In this document: positions 1 through 11,046 of the stretch, in pieces
Position numbering within the stretch: the stretch's first letter is position 1
Layout of the letters: each line of letters begins with the position of its first letter
Assembly: GCA_003864495.1 (NCBI GenBank)
Contig: ML133505.1
Location: 1-64,000 of the forward strand
Source: Nemopilema nomurai
Taxonomy: Eukaryota > Cnidaria > Scyphozoa > Rhizostomeae > Rhizostomatidae
Reading direction: 5' to 3'
Length of the DNA stretch: 64,000 nt
Made by a program: the position numbers and the translations under genes
Notes under the pieces: model-generated
What the model was told of the DNA's origin: nothing
Databases searched by the model: none
What the model saw: the letters and a program-made list of their open reading frames with translations, nothing else

Positions 1-708
1 CTCAGCTTGATATGAACATTTAAAGAAAGATGCTAAAGAAGTAGTATGTGAAGTAACAGACCAACCTAGCCCATAAAACTACGCCTTAAGACGAAAACCC
101 TCTAACACTGCACTGTTAATCTGGAAACTTACTTCTCCTGCTGAGTCCTTTGAGCATATCAGCTCTTATTAGCCTGGTTGTCTTTTAATAAACCAGTAGA
201 GACAAAATTTAGAATCAGTGTTAGTGTATGTTAATAACGTTATTTGGCTCAAAGTTGTTTCTCTTGTAGCCGAAAGAGGCATTTGTAAATACTTTAGAGG
301 TAGATATAAAGGCGGGTTTCATTTTTGAATAGCTTTATTATTGATACTGATATTGCCATGATTTGTTTCAAATTCCTTGAATGTTGTAAATATCGAACTC
401 AGTTTTGCTGAGAGTTTCATGGCAACTCACGAAGAGACGGACATAACTGCCAGGGGAATAACTAGAGCAGGGGAATGATCTAAGTACACTCTTATTCGTG
501 ACAAGCTATTTTTAACAACAGCAGACAACGAAACAATGATATAACTCGCCCCAAGCCCCGAGAAGAATGTTGCACGGCTTATTGTGAAATGATGTTTTGA
601 AAGCAACGCACTTTGTTGCACTTTGATGGCTATGATTGACAGTTGAAGCCAAAAAATATTTTCAAAATTAGCCAAATAATCTTCAACAGACCAATATAAG
701 AGATTTTT
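1..708. other. Left flank, no convincing gene
   Basis: AT-rich unique sequence up to the edge of the tandem array. A minus-strand frame is open from 708 down to a stop at 427 (about 93 codons) and contains two hydrophobic stretches, but it matches no family I recognise. Its apparent N-terminus continues into array sequence beyond 709, so any original gene would have been cut there. No splice sites clearly bound it. Confidence 0.4.
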
Positions 709-1848
709 GTTTTTGCACCTGGCCGTTGACCTGTTGACCTCCTTCCGCCATGCCCCGAGGGCGTTTTTCACTCTAAATTGCTCTAAATACCTACCTAACT
801 TGCTTCTAGGGAAATTTCTGATAATCAATCAATTATTTTCATTAATGGTGTTACGGGAGGCTTGATTTTTGGCTTTTTTTCTTTTTTAGAGAGAAATCGA
901 GCCGAAACTCGCGGTACGCCCTCTGGCCGACTTCAAAATGCTGAAAACTTCGTGCCCTCTAAATCGAATCAAAGTAAGTTTGTTGTGTTGCTTCAAGTTT
1001 GTCGTTTTCGTTCTTTTTCTGGTTATTTTTTCGAAGAATGTGGTTTTTTTGCTAGATTTTCGCACCTGGCTGTTTGTCCTGTTGACCCCTTCCGCCAGGC
1101 CTCGAGGGCGTTCTTCACTCTAAATTGCCCTAAATAGCTTTGGCAGTAAACACCATGTTTGATGCATTCTAAAATCAGTGACTGCTGCTTTTTTGTGGCC
1201 TTTTACGATTGCGTTTTTTAACGGATCTCTCTTCTAATGAGTTTTCCTTGCTTGCAGGGTCATGGCATGGCGTCAAATGTTATCCACTGTTGCCGTGTTG
1301 GGACGAAGAAAGGGAGAGCAAGAACTCCGTTTTTAATAGACGAGAGACTACCGTACGAGCTTTAAAACCCTACTTTTTTATGTTGTATGTATTTAATTTT
1401 CTTGGTGGATGACGATGCATGGTTTTCGATTCGACGTTTACTCATTCTCGCGTTGTTCCTTCAGTGTTGGTAGCGTTGTTGAGATTTCTGTAACTGTAGA
1501 ATTAATTTTGTGCCTATTGGTGGCAATAGTCAGTTTTTGACTGCTACAGAGGCAGTTTTCATGTGTGCTAAGTTTCATTTTGTAAGTTAGAGATTTCGTG
1601 TCAGGGTTTTTTCTTTAAATTACACTAAACTCTCACAACAGCGTAGCGAGCCAAATGAGCAAAAAGATTTTCCATAGGACGGTTTAAAACGTGACAGCTA
1701 TCGAGAAAGCCCGAGAAAAGATGAAAATAACTACGGGGCAATTTTTATGTTTGTGTGTTGGCCAAAGGGTCGCGTTTCGGCATGGCAGAGCCCCCGAAGT
1801 CATTTAAACTAAAATCGATTGAATTGACGAGGTTTTTCAGTTTTTGTC

Positions 1849-1855
1849 TATAAAA
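1849..1855 (+). promoter_or_regulatory. TATA-like site, unit 1
   Basis: TATAAAA in the context gtctataaaaataacc. It is identical in all three units (also 5724–5730 and 9597–9603), between island d and the terminal hairpin. A promoter role is inferred from the motif only. Confidence 0.25.
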
Positions 1856-2616
1856 ATAACCAGGATCGGCAGCGACGTTTCACTATATACTTTGCAAGAA
1901 CTAAAGGGCAGCCTTCGCAAGGTCAAATTTAACGGATTTCGAAGTTTCGCCAGTCGTTAATTGTTCAAGTAGAGTCGGAGCCGATTCAGGGGCAACATGG
2001 GAACCAATTTAGACAACGATACGAAGAAGTTTTAGCTTGCTTAACTGCAGGTTGATCAGCTAAAAGAAACATATTTTTCTTGTGGTCAACTGTTCTTCGA
2101 TGGGGAATTGACTGTGTAACCCTCATACGATTTTAAGATTAAACCACCCTCAATTTTCAAAACTATGATGAAGACAACGGCCATGTAATCTACCCCCAAT
2201 GCTTTCCAAAACGACTTTTAAAACAGTCAACAAAACAAGTTTTTCGTGGCAGCTTTTTTGGACTTGGCAAGTAGGAAGGTGTCATGTCGTGTTGTTTGTT
2301 TCATGCGGAGGTCACTTGGCTCACTGGAACAAGGTTTCTTGAAGGGTGTTAACATTAACGAGTTGTCAATTTGATTGATTGCCGCCTCTGGACACCGTCA
2401 AACTGCAATGGGACGTGCACTCGATCTTGCATGTGCAAGTAACCGAAGTCGATTCTACATCTCAACTTGGTTCTGAAACCATTTACTACTGCTTTTGCCG
2501 CACAAAGTTGAAAAATATAGAGCAGTGAAGCTAAAAGTGACTTGAAAGACGAATCACTCCAAACGCCCCCTCCGAGCGTGCTCGCCCAAATATTTACTGA
2601 AAAAATATGCGTTTCA

Positions 2617-2622
2617 AATAAA
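2617..2622 (+). promoter_or_regulatory. AATAAA upstream of hairpin, unit 1
   Basis: Plus-strand polyadenylation-like hexamer in gtttcaaataaaaat, kept in units 2 (6483–6488) and 3 (10367–10372), about 170 bases before each hairpin. A chance match is possible in AT-rich DNA. Confidence 0.2.
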
Positions 2623-2786
2623 AATATGCACAAGGTTATGTAAATGAAATCGATGGCTCTGCGTGGTTAAAATAATTTGATATTTAGGTTCACGATAGAC
2701 TATGTCACTCAAATAGAATATATTCCAGTAAAACTTTGAAGACAACTTTCACCATGGATAAACAATATATTGGTAAAACAGAAGAC

Positions 2787-3307
2787 TAGCCCCCAAAACC
2801 CCGCTGCGCGGGCTTAAAACCCCTTCTGTGGAAAAGGAATTGCCCCTTAAAACTACCCTATAAGCAAAATAGACATGTTAGCCTCGGCAAGACAAGAGCC
2901 TCGCATCGAGAGCAAAAATGACGTAATGCACAGCCACGCACCGCACACTTGAAACGAAAGTTGTCAACGACAAAATGACTCGCCATCCTTCGCGTGCATC
3001 ACTCGCACTCCTGTGACAATCGCTAGGACGGGGGAGCCTTATCCCTTCATCTTTTGCGAACCCCGTCCTAGCGATTGTCACAGGAGTGCGAGTGATGCAC
3101 GCGAAGGATGGCGAGTCATTTTGTCGTTGACAACTTTCGTTTCAAGTGTGCGGTGCGTGGCTGTGCATTACGTCATTTTTGCTCTCGATGCGAGGCTCTT
3201 GTCTTGCCGAGGCTAACATGTCTATTTTGCTTATAGGGTAGTTTTAAGGGGTAATTCCTTTTCCACAGAAGGGGTTTTAAGCCCGCGCAGCGGGGTTTTG
3301 GGGGCTA
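2787..3307. repeat. Long hairpin 1 (foldback element)
   Basis: Left arm 2787–3034 is the near-perfect reverse complement of right arm 3061–3307, with a spacer of about 26 bases. The ends read TAGCCCCCAAAACCCCGC and its complement. Pairing extends a further four bases outward (agac at 2783–2786, gtct at 3308–3311). Open frames inside occur symmetrically on both strands, as a palindrome forces, and are not evidence of coding. Ends in TA would suit a Tc1/mariner-like TA target duplication; that is inference. Confidence 0.93.
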
Positions 3308-3899
3308 GTCTACATATACTAAAATGCCTATTATTCATGAGGCGGCGCCTTTGATCTTTGCCTCCGATCGATCGTACTCCCTTTTCTCCAAAACTGCTGC
3401 GTCTTTTTTCCAAATTCTTTTTGCTGTTTCTTCCCAACGTGTTCTCCCAACAGAGTTGAGGCTTTTTTCCGGAAAATTCGCACGATTTTTGATCGAAAAG
3501 TTCGTTTTTCTCCGACGAGACCCCTTCTCGACCGCCTTCTCGGCGCTCTCCTGCCTCCACGACAAACCCCATCCTCAAGGTTTTTATACCCCTCGCTTCG
3601 GCGAGCATTCCTCTTCGATCGTGGCTGGTTTTTTTGCCAAAATTTTCCTTATTTTTAGTGGACATTGCCATCTTTCTGAGCGCCGCTCGCCGGTCGTCCG
3701 CCTTCTCCTAGCTCTGGCTCCCGAACGGTTCGTGCCACGTTCCCCTTTTCCTAGCGGTACGGTTCGCCCGAGTGCCTCTTTTTAGATGTCTGGTTTTTTT
3801 TTCAAAATTCGCAAGCGTTTTCTCGAAATTCGCCGTGTTTTTGCTTCGATTCGCCATTTCCAGGCCGAGGGGAGAAAATTTTCTTGCCCTCGATCGGCC

Positions 3900-4169
3900 G
3901 AACTTGCCCCGGTCACGTGTCTTGCTCTGCAGCCCTCCATTGTTTGGGACAAAAGAGAGTCCTCTTCCACCAATCGAAATGCAAGTTGCCGACGTGATGA
4001 CGCGTCGCAGCAGAGCAACAAGGCGTAATCGGTAGAGAACAACAGCGTGGTCGGGACAGGGCCGGGGTCATTTCGTGCTTGCTACCCGTGTGTGTTGGAC
4101 GTGCTCATTATTACCGGAGCTGCCTTTCATTGCGTTTTGGGGAATTTCGACGTGGAAAGCTGCCTTACT
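3900..4169 (+). other. Island a of unit 2: candidate first exon
   Basis: GC-rich stretch that includes the E-box CACGTG near 3916 and ends in a strong donor (ACT followed by GTAAGTAC). The equivalent in unit 3 ends at 8011 with GTAAGTAC after TTAA. Short ATG frames inside are shifted by indels between the two units, so it behaves more like an untranslated or non-coding exon than conserved coding sequence. The start is undefined. Confidence 0.35.
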
Positions 4170-4401
4170 GTAAGTACTTTTCGTTTCTTCTTTCGATCTG
4201 ATGATATTCTGATGTTGAACTAAATTTCCGTGCTTTTTGTCGTTTTTCCAATTCACCCCACGCTGGGGTAGCTTCCATTCGCTTAAAAAATTGCTGTCCA
4301 CGAGCTTGCTTGCTTTCGAGGATGTTTTCTGAATGCTGAATTGATTGCTTACTTAAAATGGTGCTAAATGAGATTTGATTTTTGCTTTTTCCTCATTTTA
4401 G

Positions 4402-4527
4402 GTGAGAAATCGAGCCGAAACTCGCGGTAGGCAGCAAAAATTCAGAAACTTCAGGCACGCCCCACCTGGCTCTCTCGCTGGCTACGAAATGCTGAAAACT
4501 TTGTCGTGCCCTCTAGAACGAATCAAA
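4402..4527 (+). other. Island b of unit 2: candidate exon
   Basis: Preceded by a pyrimidine-rich tract and TTTTAG, followed by GTAAGTTTG. Both sites are kept in unit 3 (8253–8383), where the island is 5 bases longer. It is a paralogue of island c of the same unit: both begin near GAGAAATCGAGCCGAAAC and end with GAATCAAA. Confidence 0.4.
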
Positions 4528-4778
4528 GTAAGTTTGTTTTGTTGCGTTATGATCGCCGTTTTTCTGATTTTTCTCTCGAGAAACTAGCTTTTGTGCGTGG
4601 TTTTTGCACCTGGCCGTTGACCTGTTGACCTCCTTCCGCCATGCCCCGAGGGCTTTTTCACTCTAAATTGCTCTAAATACCTAGCTAACTTGCTTTCAGG
4701 GAAATTTCTGATAATCAATCGATTAACTTTTTAAATGATGTTACGGGAGGTTTGATTTTTGGCTTTTTTCCTTTTTAG

Positions 4779-4861
4779 AGAGAAATCGAGCCGAAACTCG
4801 CGGTACGCCCTCTGCTGACTTCAAAATGCTGAAAACTTCGTGCCCTCTAAATCGAATCAAA
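4779..4861 (+). other. Island c of unit 2: candidate exon with ATG
   Basis: Acceptor CTTTTTAG and donor GTAAGTTTG are kept in all three units (890–973, 4779–4861, 8637–8741). An ATG at 4826 opens a frame that runs in phase to the donor (M-L-K-T-S-C-P-L-N-R-I-K) and would continue into island d. Confidence 0.4.
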
Positions 4862-5246
4862 GTAAGTTTGTTGTGTTGCTTCAAGTTTGTCGTTTTCGTT
4901 GTTTTTCTGGTTCTTTTTTCGAAGAATTGGGTTTTTTGCTAGATTTTCGCACCTCTGTTTGTCCTGTTGACTCCTTCCGCCAGCCCTCGAGGGCGTTTTT
5001 CATTCTAAATTGCTCTAAATAGCTTTGGCAGTAAACAACATGTTTGATGCATTCTAAAATCAGTGATGCTGCTTTTTTTGGCCTTTTACGATTGCGTTTT
5101 TGGCAGACTCGCTTCTAACGAGTTTTCCTTGCTTGCAGGGTCATGGCATGGCGTCGAATGTTATCCACTGTTGCCGTGTTGGGACGAAGAAAGGAAGAGC
5201 AAGAACTCCGTTTTTAATAGACGAGAGACTACCGTACGAACTTTAA
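4826..5246 (+). CDS. Hypothetical spliced small ORF, unit 2 (47 codons)
   Basis: Joining 4826–4861 to 5139–5246 gives an uninterrupted 47-residue frame ending in TAA. The second part starts G-H-G-M-A-S-N-V and contains C-C-R-V-G. Unit 1 encodes the same length from 938–973 joined to 1258–1365. Unit 3 has one base fewer in a purine run near 9070, so its frame ends about 11 residues earlier with a different tail. I recognise no family and see no signal peptide or membrane segment. The splice sites are good, but frame conservation across units is only partial, so a spliced non-coding RNA is as likely. Confidence 0.2.
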
Positions 5247-5723
5247 AACCCTACGTGTTTATGTTGTATGTATTTAATTTTCTTGGTGGATGACGATGCA
5301 TGGTTTTCGATTCGACGTTTACTCATTCTCGCGTTGTTCCTTCAGTGGTAGCGTTGTTGAGATTTCTGAAACTGTAGAATTAATTTGTGCCTATTGGTGG
5401 CAATAGTCAGTTTTTGACTGCTACAGAGGCAGTTTTCATGTGTGCTAAGTTTCATTTTGTAAGTTAGAGATTTCGTGTCACGGTTTTTCTTTAAATTACA
5501 CTAAACTCTTACGACAGCGTAGCGAGCTAAATGAGCAAAAAGCTTTTCCATAGGACGGTTGAAAACGTGACAGAGCTATCGAGAAAGCCCGAGAAAAGAT
5601 GAAAATAATACGGGGCAATTTTTATGTTTGTGTGTTGGCCAAGGGTCGCGTTTCGGCATGGCAGAGCCCCGAAGTCATTTAAACTAAAATCGATTGGATT
5701 GACGAGGTTTTTCAGTTTTTGTC

Positions 5724-5730
5724 TATAAAA
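5724..5730 (+). promoter_or_regulatory. TATA-like site, unit 2
   Basis: Same conserved TATAAAA context as in unit 1. A short frame opens downstream in unit 2 at about 5871 but is disrupted by indels or lacks its ATG in units 1 and 3. Confidence 0.25.
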
Positions 5731-6650
5731 ATAACCAGGATCGGCAGCGACTTTTCACTATATACTTTGCAAGAACTAAAGGGCAGCTTCGCAAGGTCAA
5801 TTTAACGGATTTCGAAGTTTCGCCAGTCGTTAATTGTTCAAGTAGAGTCGGAGCCGATTCAGGGGCAACATGGAACAATTTAGACAACGATACGAAGAAG
5901 TTTTAGCTTGCTTCACTGCAGGTTGATCAGCTAAAAGAAACATATTTTTCTTGTGGTCAACTGTTCTTCGATGGGAATTGACAGTGTAACCCTCAACGAT
6001 TTTAAGCTTAAACCGCCTCAATTTCCAAAACTATGATGAAGACAACGGCCATGTAATCTACCCCCAATATTTTCCAAAACGACGAGTAAAACGGTCAACA
6101 AAGCAAGTTTTTCGTGGCAGCTTTTTCGGACTTGGCAAGTAGGAAGGTGTCATGTCGTGTTGTTTGTTCATGCGGAGGTCGCTTGGCTCACTGGAACAAG
6201 GTTCCTTGAAGGGTGTTAACATTAACGAGTTGTCAATTTGATTGATTGCCGCCTCTGGACACCATCAAACTGCAATGGGACGTGCACTCGATCTTGCATG
6301 TGCAAGTAACCGAAGTCGACTCTACATCTCAACTTGGTTCTGAAACCATTTACTACTGCTTTTGCCGCACAAAGTTGAAAAATATAGAGCGGTGAAGCTA
6401 AAAGTGACTTGAAAACGAATCACTCCAAATGCCCCCTCGAGCGTGCTCGCCCAAATATTTACTGACAAAAATATGCGTTTCAAATAAAAATATGCATAAG
6501 GTTATGTAAATGAAATCGATGGCTGTGCGTGATTAAAATATTTGATATTTAGGTTCACGATAGACCATGTCACGCAAATAGAATATATTCCAGTAAAACT
6601 TTGAAGACAACTTTCACCATGATAAACAATATATTGGTAAAACAGAAGAC

Positions 6651-7148
6651 TAGCCCCCAAAACCCCGCTGCGCGGGCTTAAAACCCCTTCTGTGGAAATA
6701 GAATTGCCCCTTAAAACTACCCAAAACAAATAGCAGATTAGCCTCGGCAAGACAAGAGCCTCGCATCGAGAGCAAAAATGACGTAATGCACAGCCACGCA
6801 CCGCACACTTGAAACGAAAGTTGTCAACGACAAAATGACTCGCCATCCTTCGCGTGCATCACTCGCACTCATGTGACAATCGCTAGGACGGGGTTCCATG
6901 CGAACCCCGTCCTAGCGATTGTCACATGAGTGCGAGTGATGCACGCGAAGGATGGCGAGTCATTTTGTCGTTGACAACTTTCGTTTCAAGTGTGCGGTGC
7001 GTGGCTGTGCATTACGTCATTTTTGCTCTCGATGCGAGGCTCTTGTCTTGCCGAGGCTAATCTGCTATTTGTTTTGGGGTAGTTTTAAGGGGCAATTCTA
7101 TTTCCACAGAAGGGGTTTTAAGCCCGCGCAGCGGGGTTTTGGGGGCTA
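6651..7148. repeat. Long hairpin 2
   Basis: Same element as hairpin 1 with a much shorter loop: the arms meet around 6896–6902 (ccatgcg). The 26-base spacer of the other two copies is missing, so the palindrome centre has been altered in this unit. Confidence 0.93.
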
Positions 7149-9596
7149 CATATACTAAAATCCGGATATTCATGAGGCGGCACCTTTATGTCCGCGTCGG
7201 CACCTTTGATCTCGGAGTCCTCAAATTCAAACGAAAGGCTCCCAGACGGATGGACTGATTTGAAAAATTCTTTTTGCAGATTCCGATGTTCTTCAGGCTG
7301 GCTACTTTTTGCCCGAAAAGCGCCGTTTTTGAGCAAATTGCCATCTTTTCCGGGACGGTGTTTTCGACCGCCTTCTCGACGCCCTCCTGCCCCCACCGTT
7401 CGACCAGCTCGTTTTTTTACCCACGGTTCGGCAATTCGTCTTCGATCGTGGCTGGTTTTTTTTCCAAAATTTTCATTATTTTTAGTGGACATTGCCATGT
7501 TTCTGAGCGCCGCTCGCCGGTCGTCCGCCTTCTCCGAGCTCTGGCTCCCGAACGGTTCGTGCCACGTTCCCCCTTTCTAGCGGTACGGTTCGCCTGAGTG
7601 CCTCTTTTGATGTCTGGTTTTTTTCCAAAATTCGCAAGCGTTTTTTCGAAATTCGCCGTGTTTTTGCTTCGATTCGCGATTTCCAGGCCGAGGGGAGAAA
7701 ATTTTCTTGCCCTCGATCGACCGAACTTGCCCCGGTCACGTGTCTCGCTCTGCAGCCCTCCATTGTTTGGGGACAAAAGAGAGTCCTCTTCCACCAATCG
7801 AAATGCAAGTTGCCGACGTGATTGACGTGAGGGACGCGGCAGAGCAGCAAGGCGTAATAGAGAACAACAGCGTGCTCGGGACAGGGCAGGGGTCATTTCG
7901 TGCTTGCTACCCGTGTGGATTGGACGTGCTCATTATTACCGGCCGTGGTCGTGCACTGTGCTGCTGCGTTTTTTGGGAATTTCGCCGTGGAAAGCTGCCT
8001 AGCTGCCTTAAGTAAGTACTTTTCGTTTCATCTTTCGATCTGATGATATTCCTAATGATGCTAAACTAAATTTCCGTGCTTTTTGACGATTTTTCCAATG
8101 CACCCCACGCTGGGGTAGCTTCCATCCGCCTCGAAAAATTTGCTATCCACGAGCTTGCCTGCTTTCGAGGATGTTTTCTGAATGCTGAATTGATTGCTTA
8201 CTTAAAATGATGCTAAATGAGACTTGATTTTCGTGCTTTTTCCTCATTTTAGGTGAGAAATCGAGCCGAAACTCGCGGTAGCAGCAGCAAAATTCGTGAG
8301 GAACGGCTGGCACGCCCCCACCTGGCTCTCTCGCTGGCTACGAAATGCTGAAAACTTTGCCTTGCCCTCTAGAACGAATCAAAGTAAGTTTGTTTTGTTG
8401 AATTATGATCGCCGTTTTTCTGGTTTTCTCTCTCGAGAAACTAGCTTTTGTGCGTGGTTTTCGCACCTGGCCGTTGACCTGTTGACCTCCTTCCGCCATG
8501 CCCCGAGGGCGTTTTTCACTCTAAATTGCTCTAAATACCTAGATAGCTTGCTTTTAGGGAAATTTCTGATAATCAATCGATTAACTTCTTTAATGATGTT
8601 ACGGGAGGTTTATTTTTGGCTTTTTTCCTTTTTTAGAGAGAAATCGAGCCGAAACTCGCGGCAGCAACGTGGGAACGGCAGGTACGCCCTCTCGCTGACT
8701 TCAAAATGCTGAAAACTTCGTGCCCTCTAAATCGAATCAAAGTAAGTTTGTTGTGTTGCTTCAAGTTTGTCGTTTTCGTTGTTTTTCTGGTTCTTTTTTC
8801 GAAGAATTGGGTTTTTTGCTAGATTTTCGCACCTGCTGTTTGTCCTGTTGACTCCTTCCGCCAGCCCTCGAGGGCGTTTTTCATCTAAATTGCTCTAAAT
8901 AGCTTTGGCAGTAAACAACATGTTTGATGCATTCTAAAATCAGTGATTGCTTTTTTTGGCCTTTTACGATTGCGTTTTGGCAGACCTCGCTTCTAACGAG
9001 TTTTCCTTGCTTGCAGGGTCATGGCATGGCGTCAAATGTTATCCACTGTTGCCGTGTTGGGACGAAGAAAGGAGAGCAAGAACTCCGTTTTTAATAGACG
9101 AGAGACTACCGTACGAACTTTAAAACCCTACGTTTTATGTTGTATGTATTTAATTTTCTTGGTGGATGACGATGCATGGTTTTCGATTCGACGTTTACTC
9201 ATTCTCGCGTTGTTCTTCAGTGTTGGTAGCGTTGTTGAGATTTCTGAAACTGTAGAATTAATTTGGTGCCTATTGGTGGCAATAGTCAGTTTTTGACTGC
9301 TACAGAGGCAGTTTTCATGTGTGCTAAGTTTCATTTTGTAAGTTAGAGATTTCGTGTCACGGTTTTTCTTTAAATTACACTAAACTCTTACGACAGCGTA
9401 GCGAGCTAAATGAGCAAAAAGCTTTTCCATAGGACGGTTGAAAACGTGACAGAGCTATCGAAAAGCCCGAGAAGTGAAAATAACTATGGGGCAATTTTTG
9501 TTTTTGTGTTGGCCAAGGGTCCTTTTCGGCATGGCAGAGCCCCCGAGTCATTTAAACTAAAATCGATTGGATTGACGAGGTTTTTCAGTTTTTGTC

Positions 9597-9603
9597 TATA
9601 AAA
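9597..9603 (+). promoter_or_regulatory. TATA-like site, unit 3
   Basis: Same conserved TATAAAA context as in units 1 and 2. Confidence 0.25.
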
Positions 9604-10535
9604 ATAACCAGGATCGGCAGCGACTTTTCACTATATACTTTGCAAGAACTAAAGGGCAGCTTCGCAAGGTCAATTTAACGGATTTCGAAGTTTCGCCAGT
9701 CGTTAATTGTTCAAGAGAGTCGGAGCCGATTCAGGGGCAACATAGGAACAATTTAGACAACGATACGAAGAAGTTTTAGCTTGCTTCACTGCAGGTTGAT
9801 CAGCTAAAAGAAACATATTTTTCTTGTGGTCAACTGTTCTTCGATGGAATTGACAGTGTAACCCTCAACGATTTAAGCTTAAACCGCCCTCAATTTCAAA
9901 ACTATGAGAAGACAACGGCCATGTAATCTACCCCCAATTTCCAAAACGACTAAAACGTCAACAAACAAGTTTTTCGTGGCAGCTTTTTCGGACTTGGCAA
10001 GTAGGAAGGTGTCATGTCGTGTTGTTTGTTTCATGCGGAGGTCGCTTGGCCATGACTGGAAACAAGGTTCCTTGAAGGGTGTTAACATTAACGAGTTGTC
10101 AATTTGATTGATTGCCGCCTCTGGACACCATGAAACTGCAATGGGACGTGCACTCGATCTTGCATGTGCAAGTAACCGAAGTCCGCCAAGAATTGAAATT
10201 TCGACTCTAATCTCAACTTGGTTCTGAAACCATTAACTACTGCTTTTGGCGCACAAAGTTGAAAAATATAGAGCGGTGAAGCTAAAAGTGACTTGAAAAC
10301 GAATCACTCCAAACGCCCCCTCAGAGCGTGCTCGCCCAAATATTTACTGAAAAAATATGCGTTTCAAATAAAAAATGTATAAGGTTATGTAAATGAAATC
10401 GATGGCTCTGCGTGATTAAAATCATTTGATATTTAGGTTCACGATAGACCATGTCACTCAAATAGAATATATTCCAGTAAAACTTTGAAGAAAACTCTCA
10501 CCATGGATAAACAATATATTGGTAAAACAGAAGAC

Positions 10536-11046
10536 TAGCCCCCAAAACCCCGCTGCGCGGGCTAAACCCCTTCTGTGGAAAGAATTGCCCCTTAAAACTA
10601 CCCCAAAAAAATAGACATGTTAGCCTCGGCAAGACAAGAGCCTCGCATCGAGAGCAAAAATGACGTAATGCACAGCCAGCACCGCACACTTGAAACGAAA
10701 GTTGTCAACGACAAAATGACTCGCCATCCTTCGCGTGCATCACTCGCACTCATGTGACAATCGCTAGGACGGGGGAGCCTCATCCCTTCATCTTTTGCGA
10801 ACCCCGTCCTAGCGATTGTCACATGAGTGCGAGTGATGCACGCGAAGGATGGCGAGTCATTTTGTCGTTGACAACTTTCGTTTCAAGTGTGCGGTGCCTG
10901 GCTGTGCATTACGTCATTTTTGCTCTCGATGCGAGGCTCTTGTCTTGCCGAGGCTAACATGTCTATTTTGTTTTTGGGGTAGTTTTAAGGGGCAATTCCT
11001 TTCCCACAGAAGGGGTTTAGCCCGCGCAGCGGGGTTTTGGGGGCTA
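10536..11046. repeat. Long hairpin 3
   Basis: Same element, with the long spacer at about 10775–10801. Unlike the other two it is not followed by another unit; array sequence stops here and unique sequence starts at 11047. Confidence 0.93.

Larger units (their letters stand above)
709..3307 (+). repeat. Array unit 1 (5'-truncated)
   Basis: Starts inside what is an intron-like part of the other units and lacks the GC-rich first section and islands a and b. It keeps island c (890–973), island d (from 1258), the TATA-like site at 1849 and the terminal hairpin. Confidence 0.85.
3308..7148 (+). repeat. Array unit 2 (complete)
   Basis: Complete unit with islands a (ending 4169), b (4402–4527), c (4779–4861) and d (from 5139), a TATA-like site at 5724, AATAAA at 6483 and the hairpin at 6651–7148. 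Confidence 0.88.
709..11046 (+). repeat. Head-to-tail array of a ~3.87 kb unit (2 full + 1 truncated copy)
   Basis: Sequence beginning with the 'tttttgcacctggccgttgacc' stretch at 709 recurs near 4604 and 8457, and each repeat continues for kilobases to a terminal hairpin. Copies are 709–3307 (missing its first ~1.3 kb), 3308–7148 and 7149–11046. They are close over most of their length and differ by substitutions and many 1–2 base indels. The first ~300 bases after each hairpin (3309–3600 versus 7149–7450) are clearly more diverged. The right edge of the array coincides with the outer end of the third hairpin. The array is visibly richer in G+C than the DNA to its right. Confidence 0.93.
7149..11046 (+). 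repeat. Array unit 3 (complete)
   Basis: Complete unit with islands a (ending 8011), b (8253–8383), c (8637–8741) and d (from 9017), a TATA-like site at 9597, AATAAA at 10367 and the hairpin at 10536–11046. Island c is about 22 bases longer than in unit 2, and island d has lost one base relative to units 1 and 2, which changes its reading frame. Confidence 0.88.

Noticed and set aside
3013..3216. Frames inside the hairpins encoding similar proteins on both strands
   Set aside because: A near-perfect palindrome forces matching frames on both strands; the frames also shift between units.
709..11046. Array as an rRNA, 5S, snRNA or histone repeat
   Set aside because: None of the conserved sequences of those genes is visible; the units instead contain splice-like islands and a hairpin.
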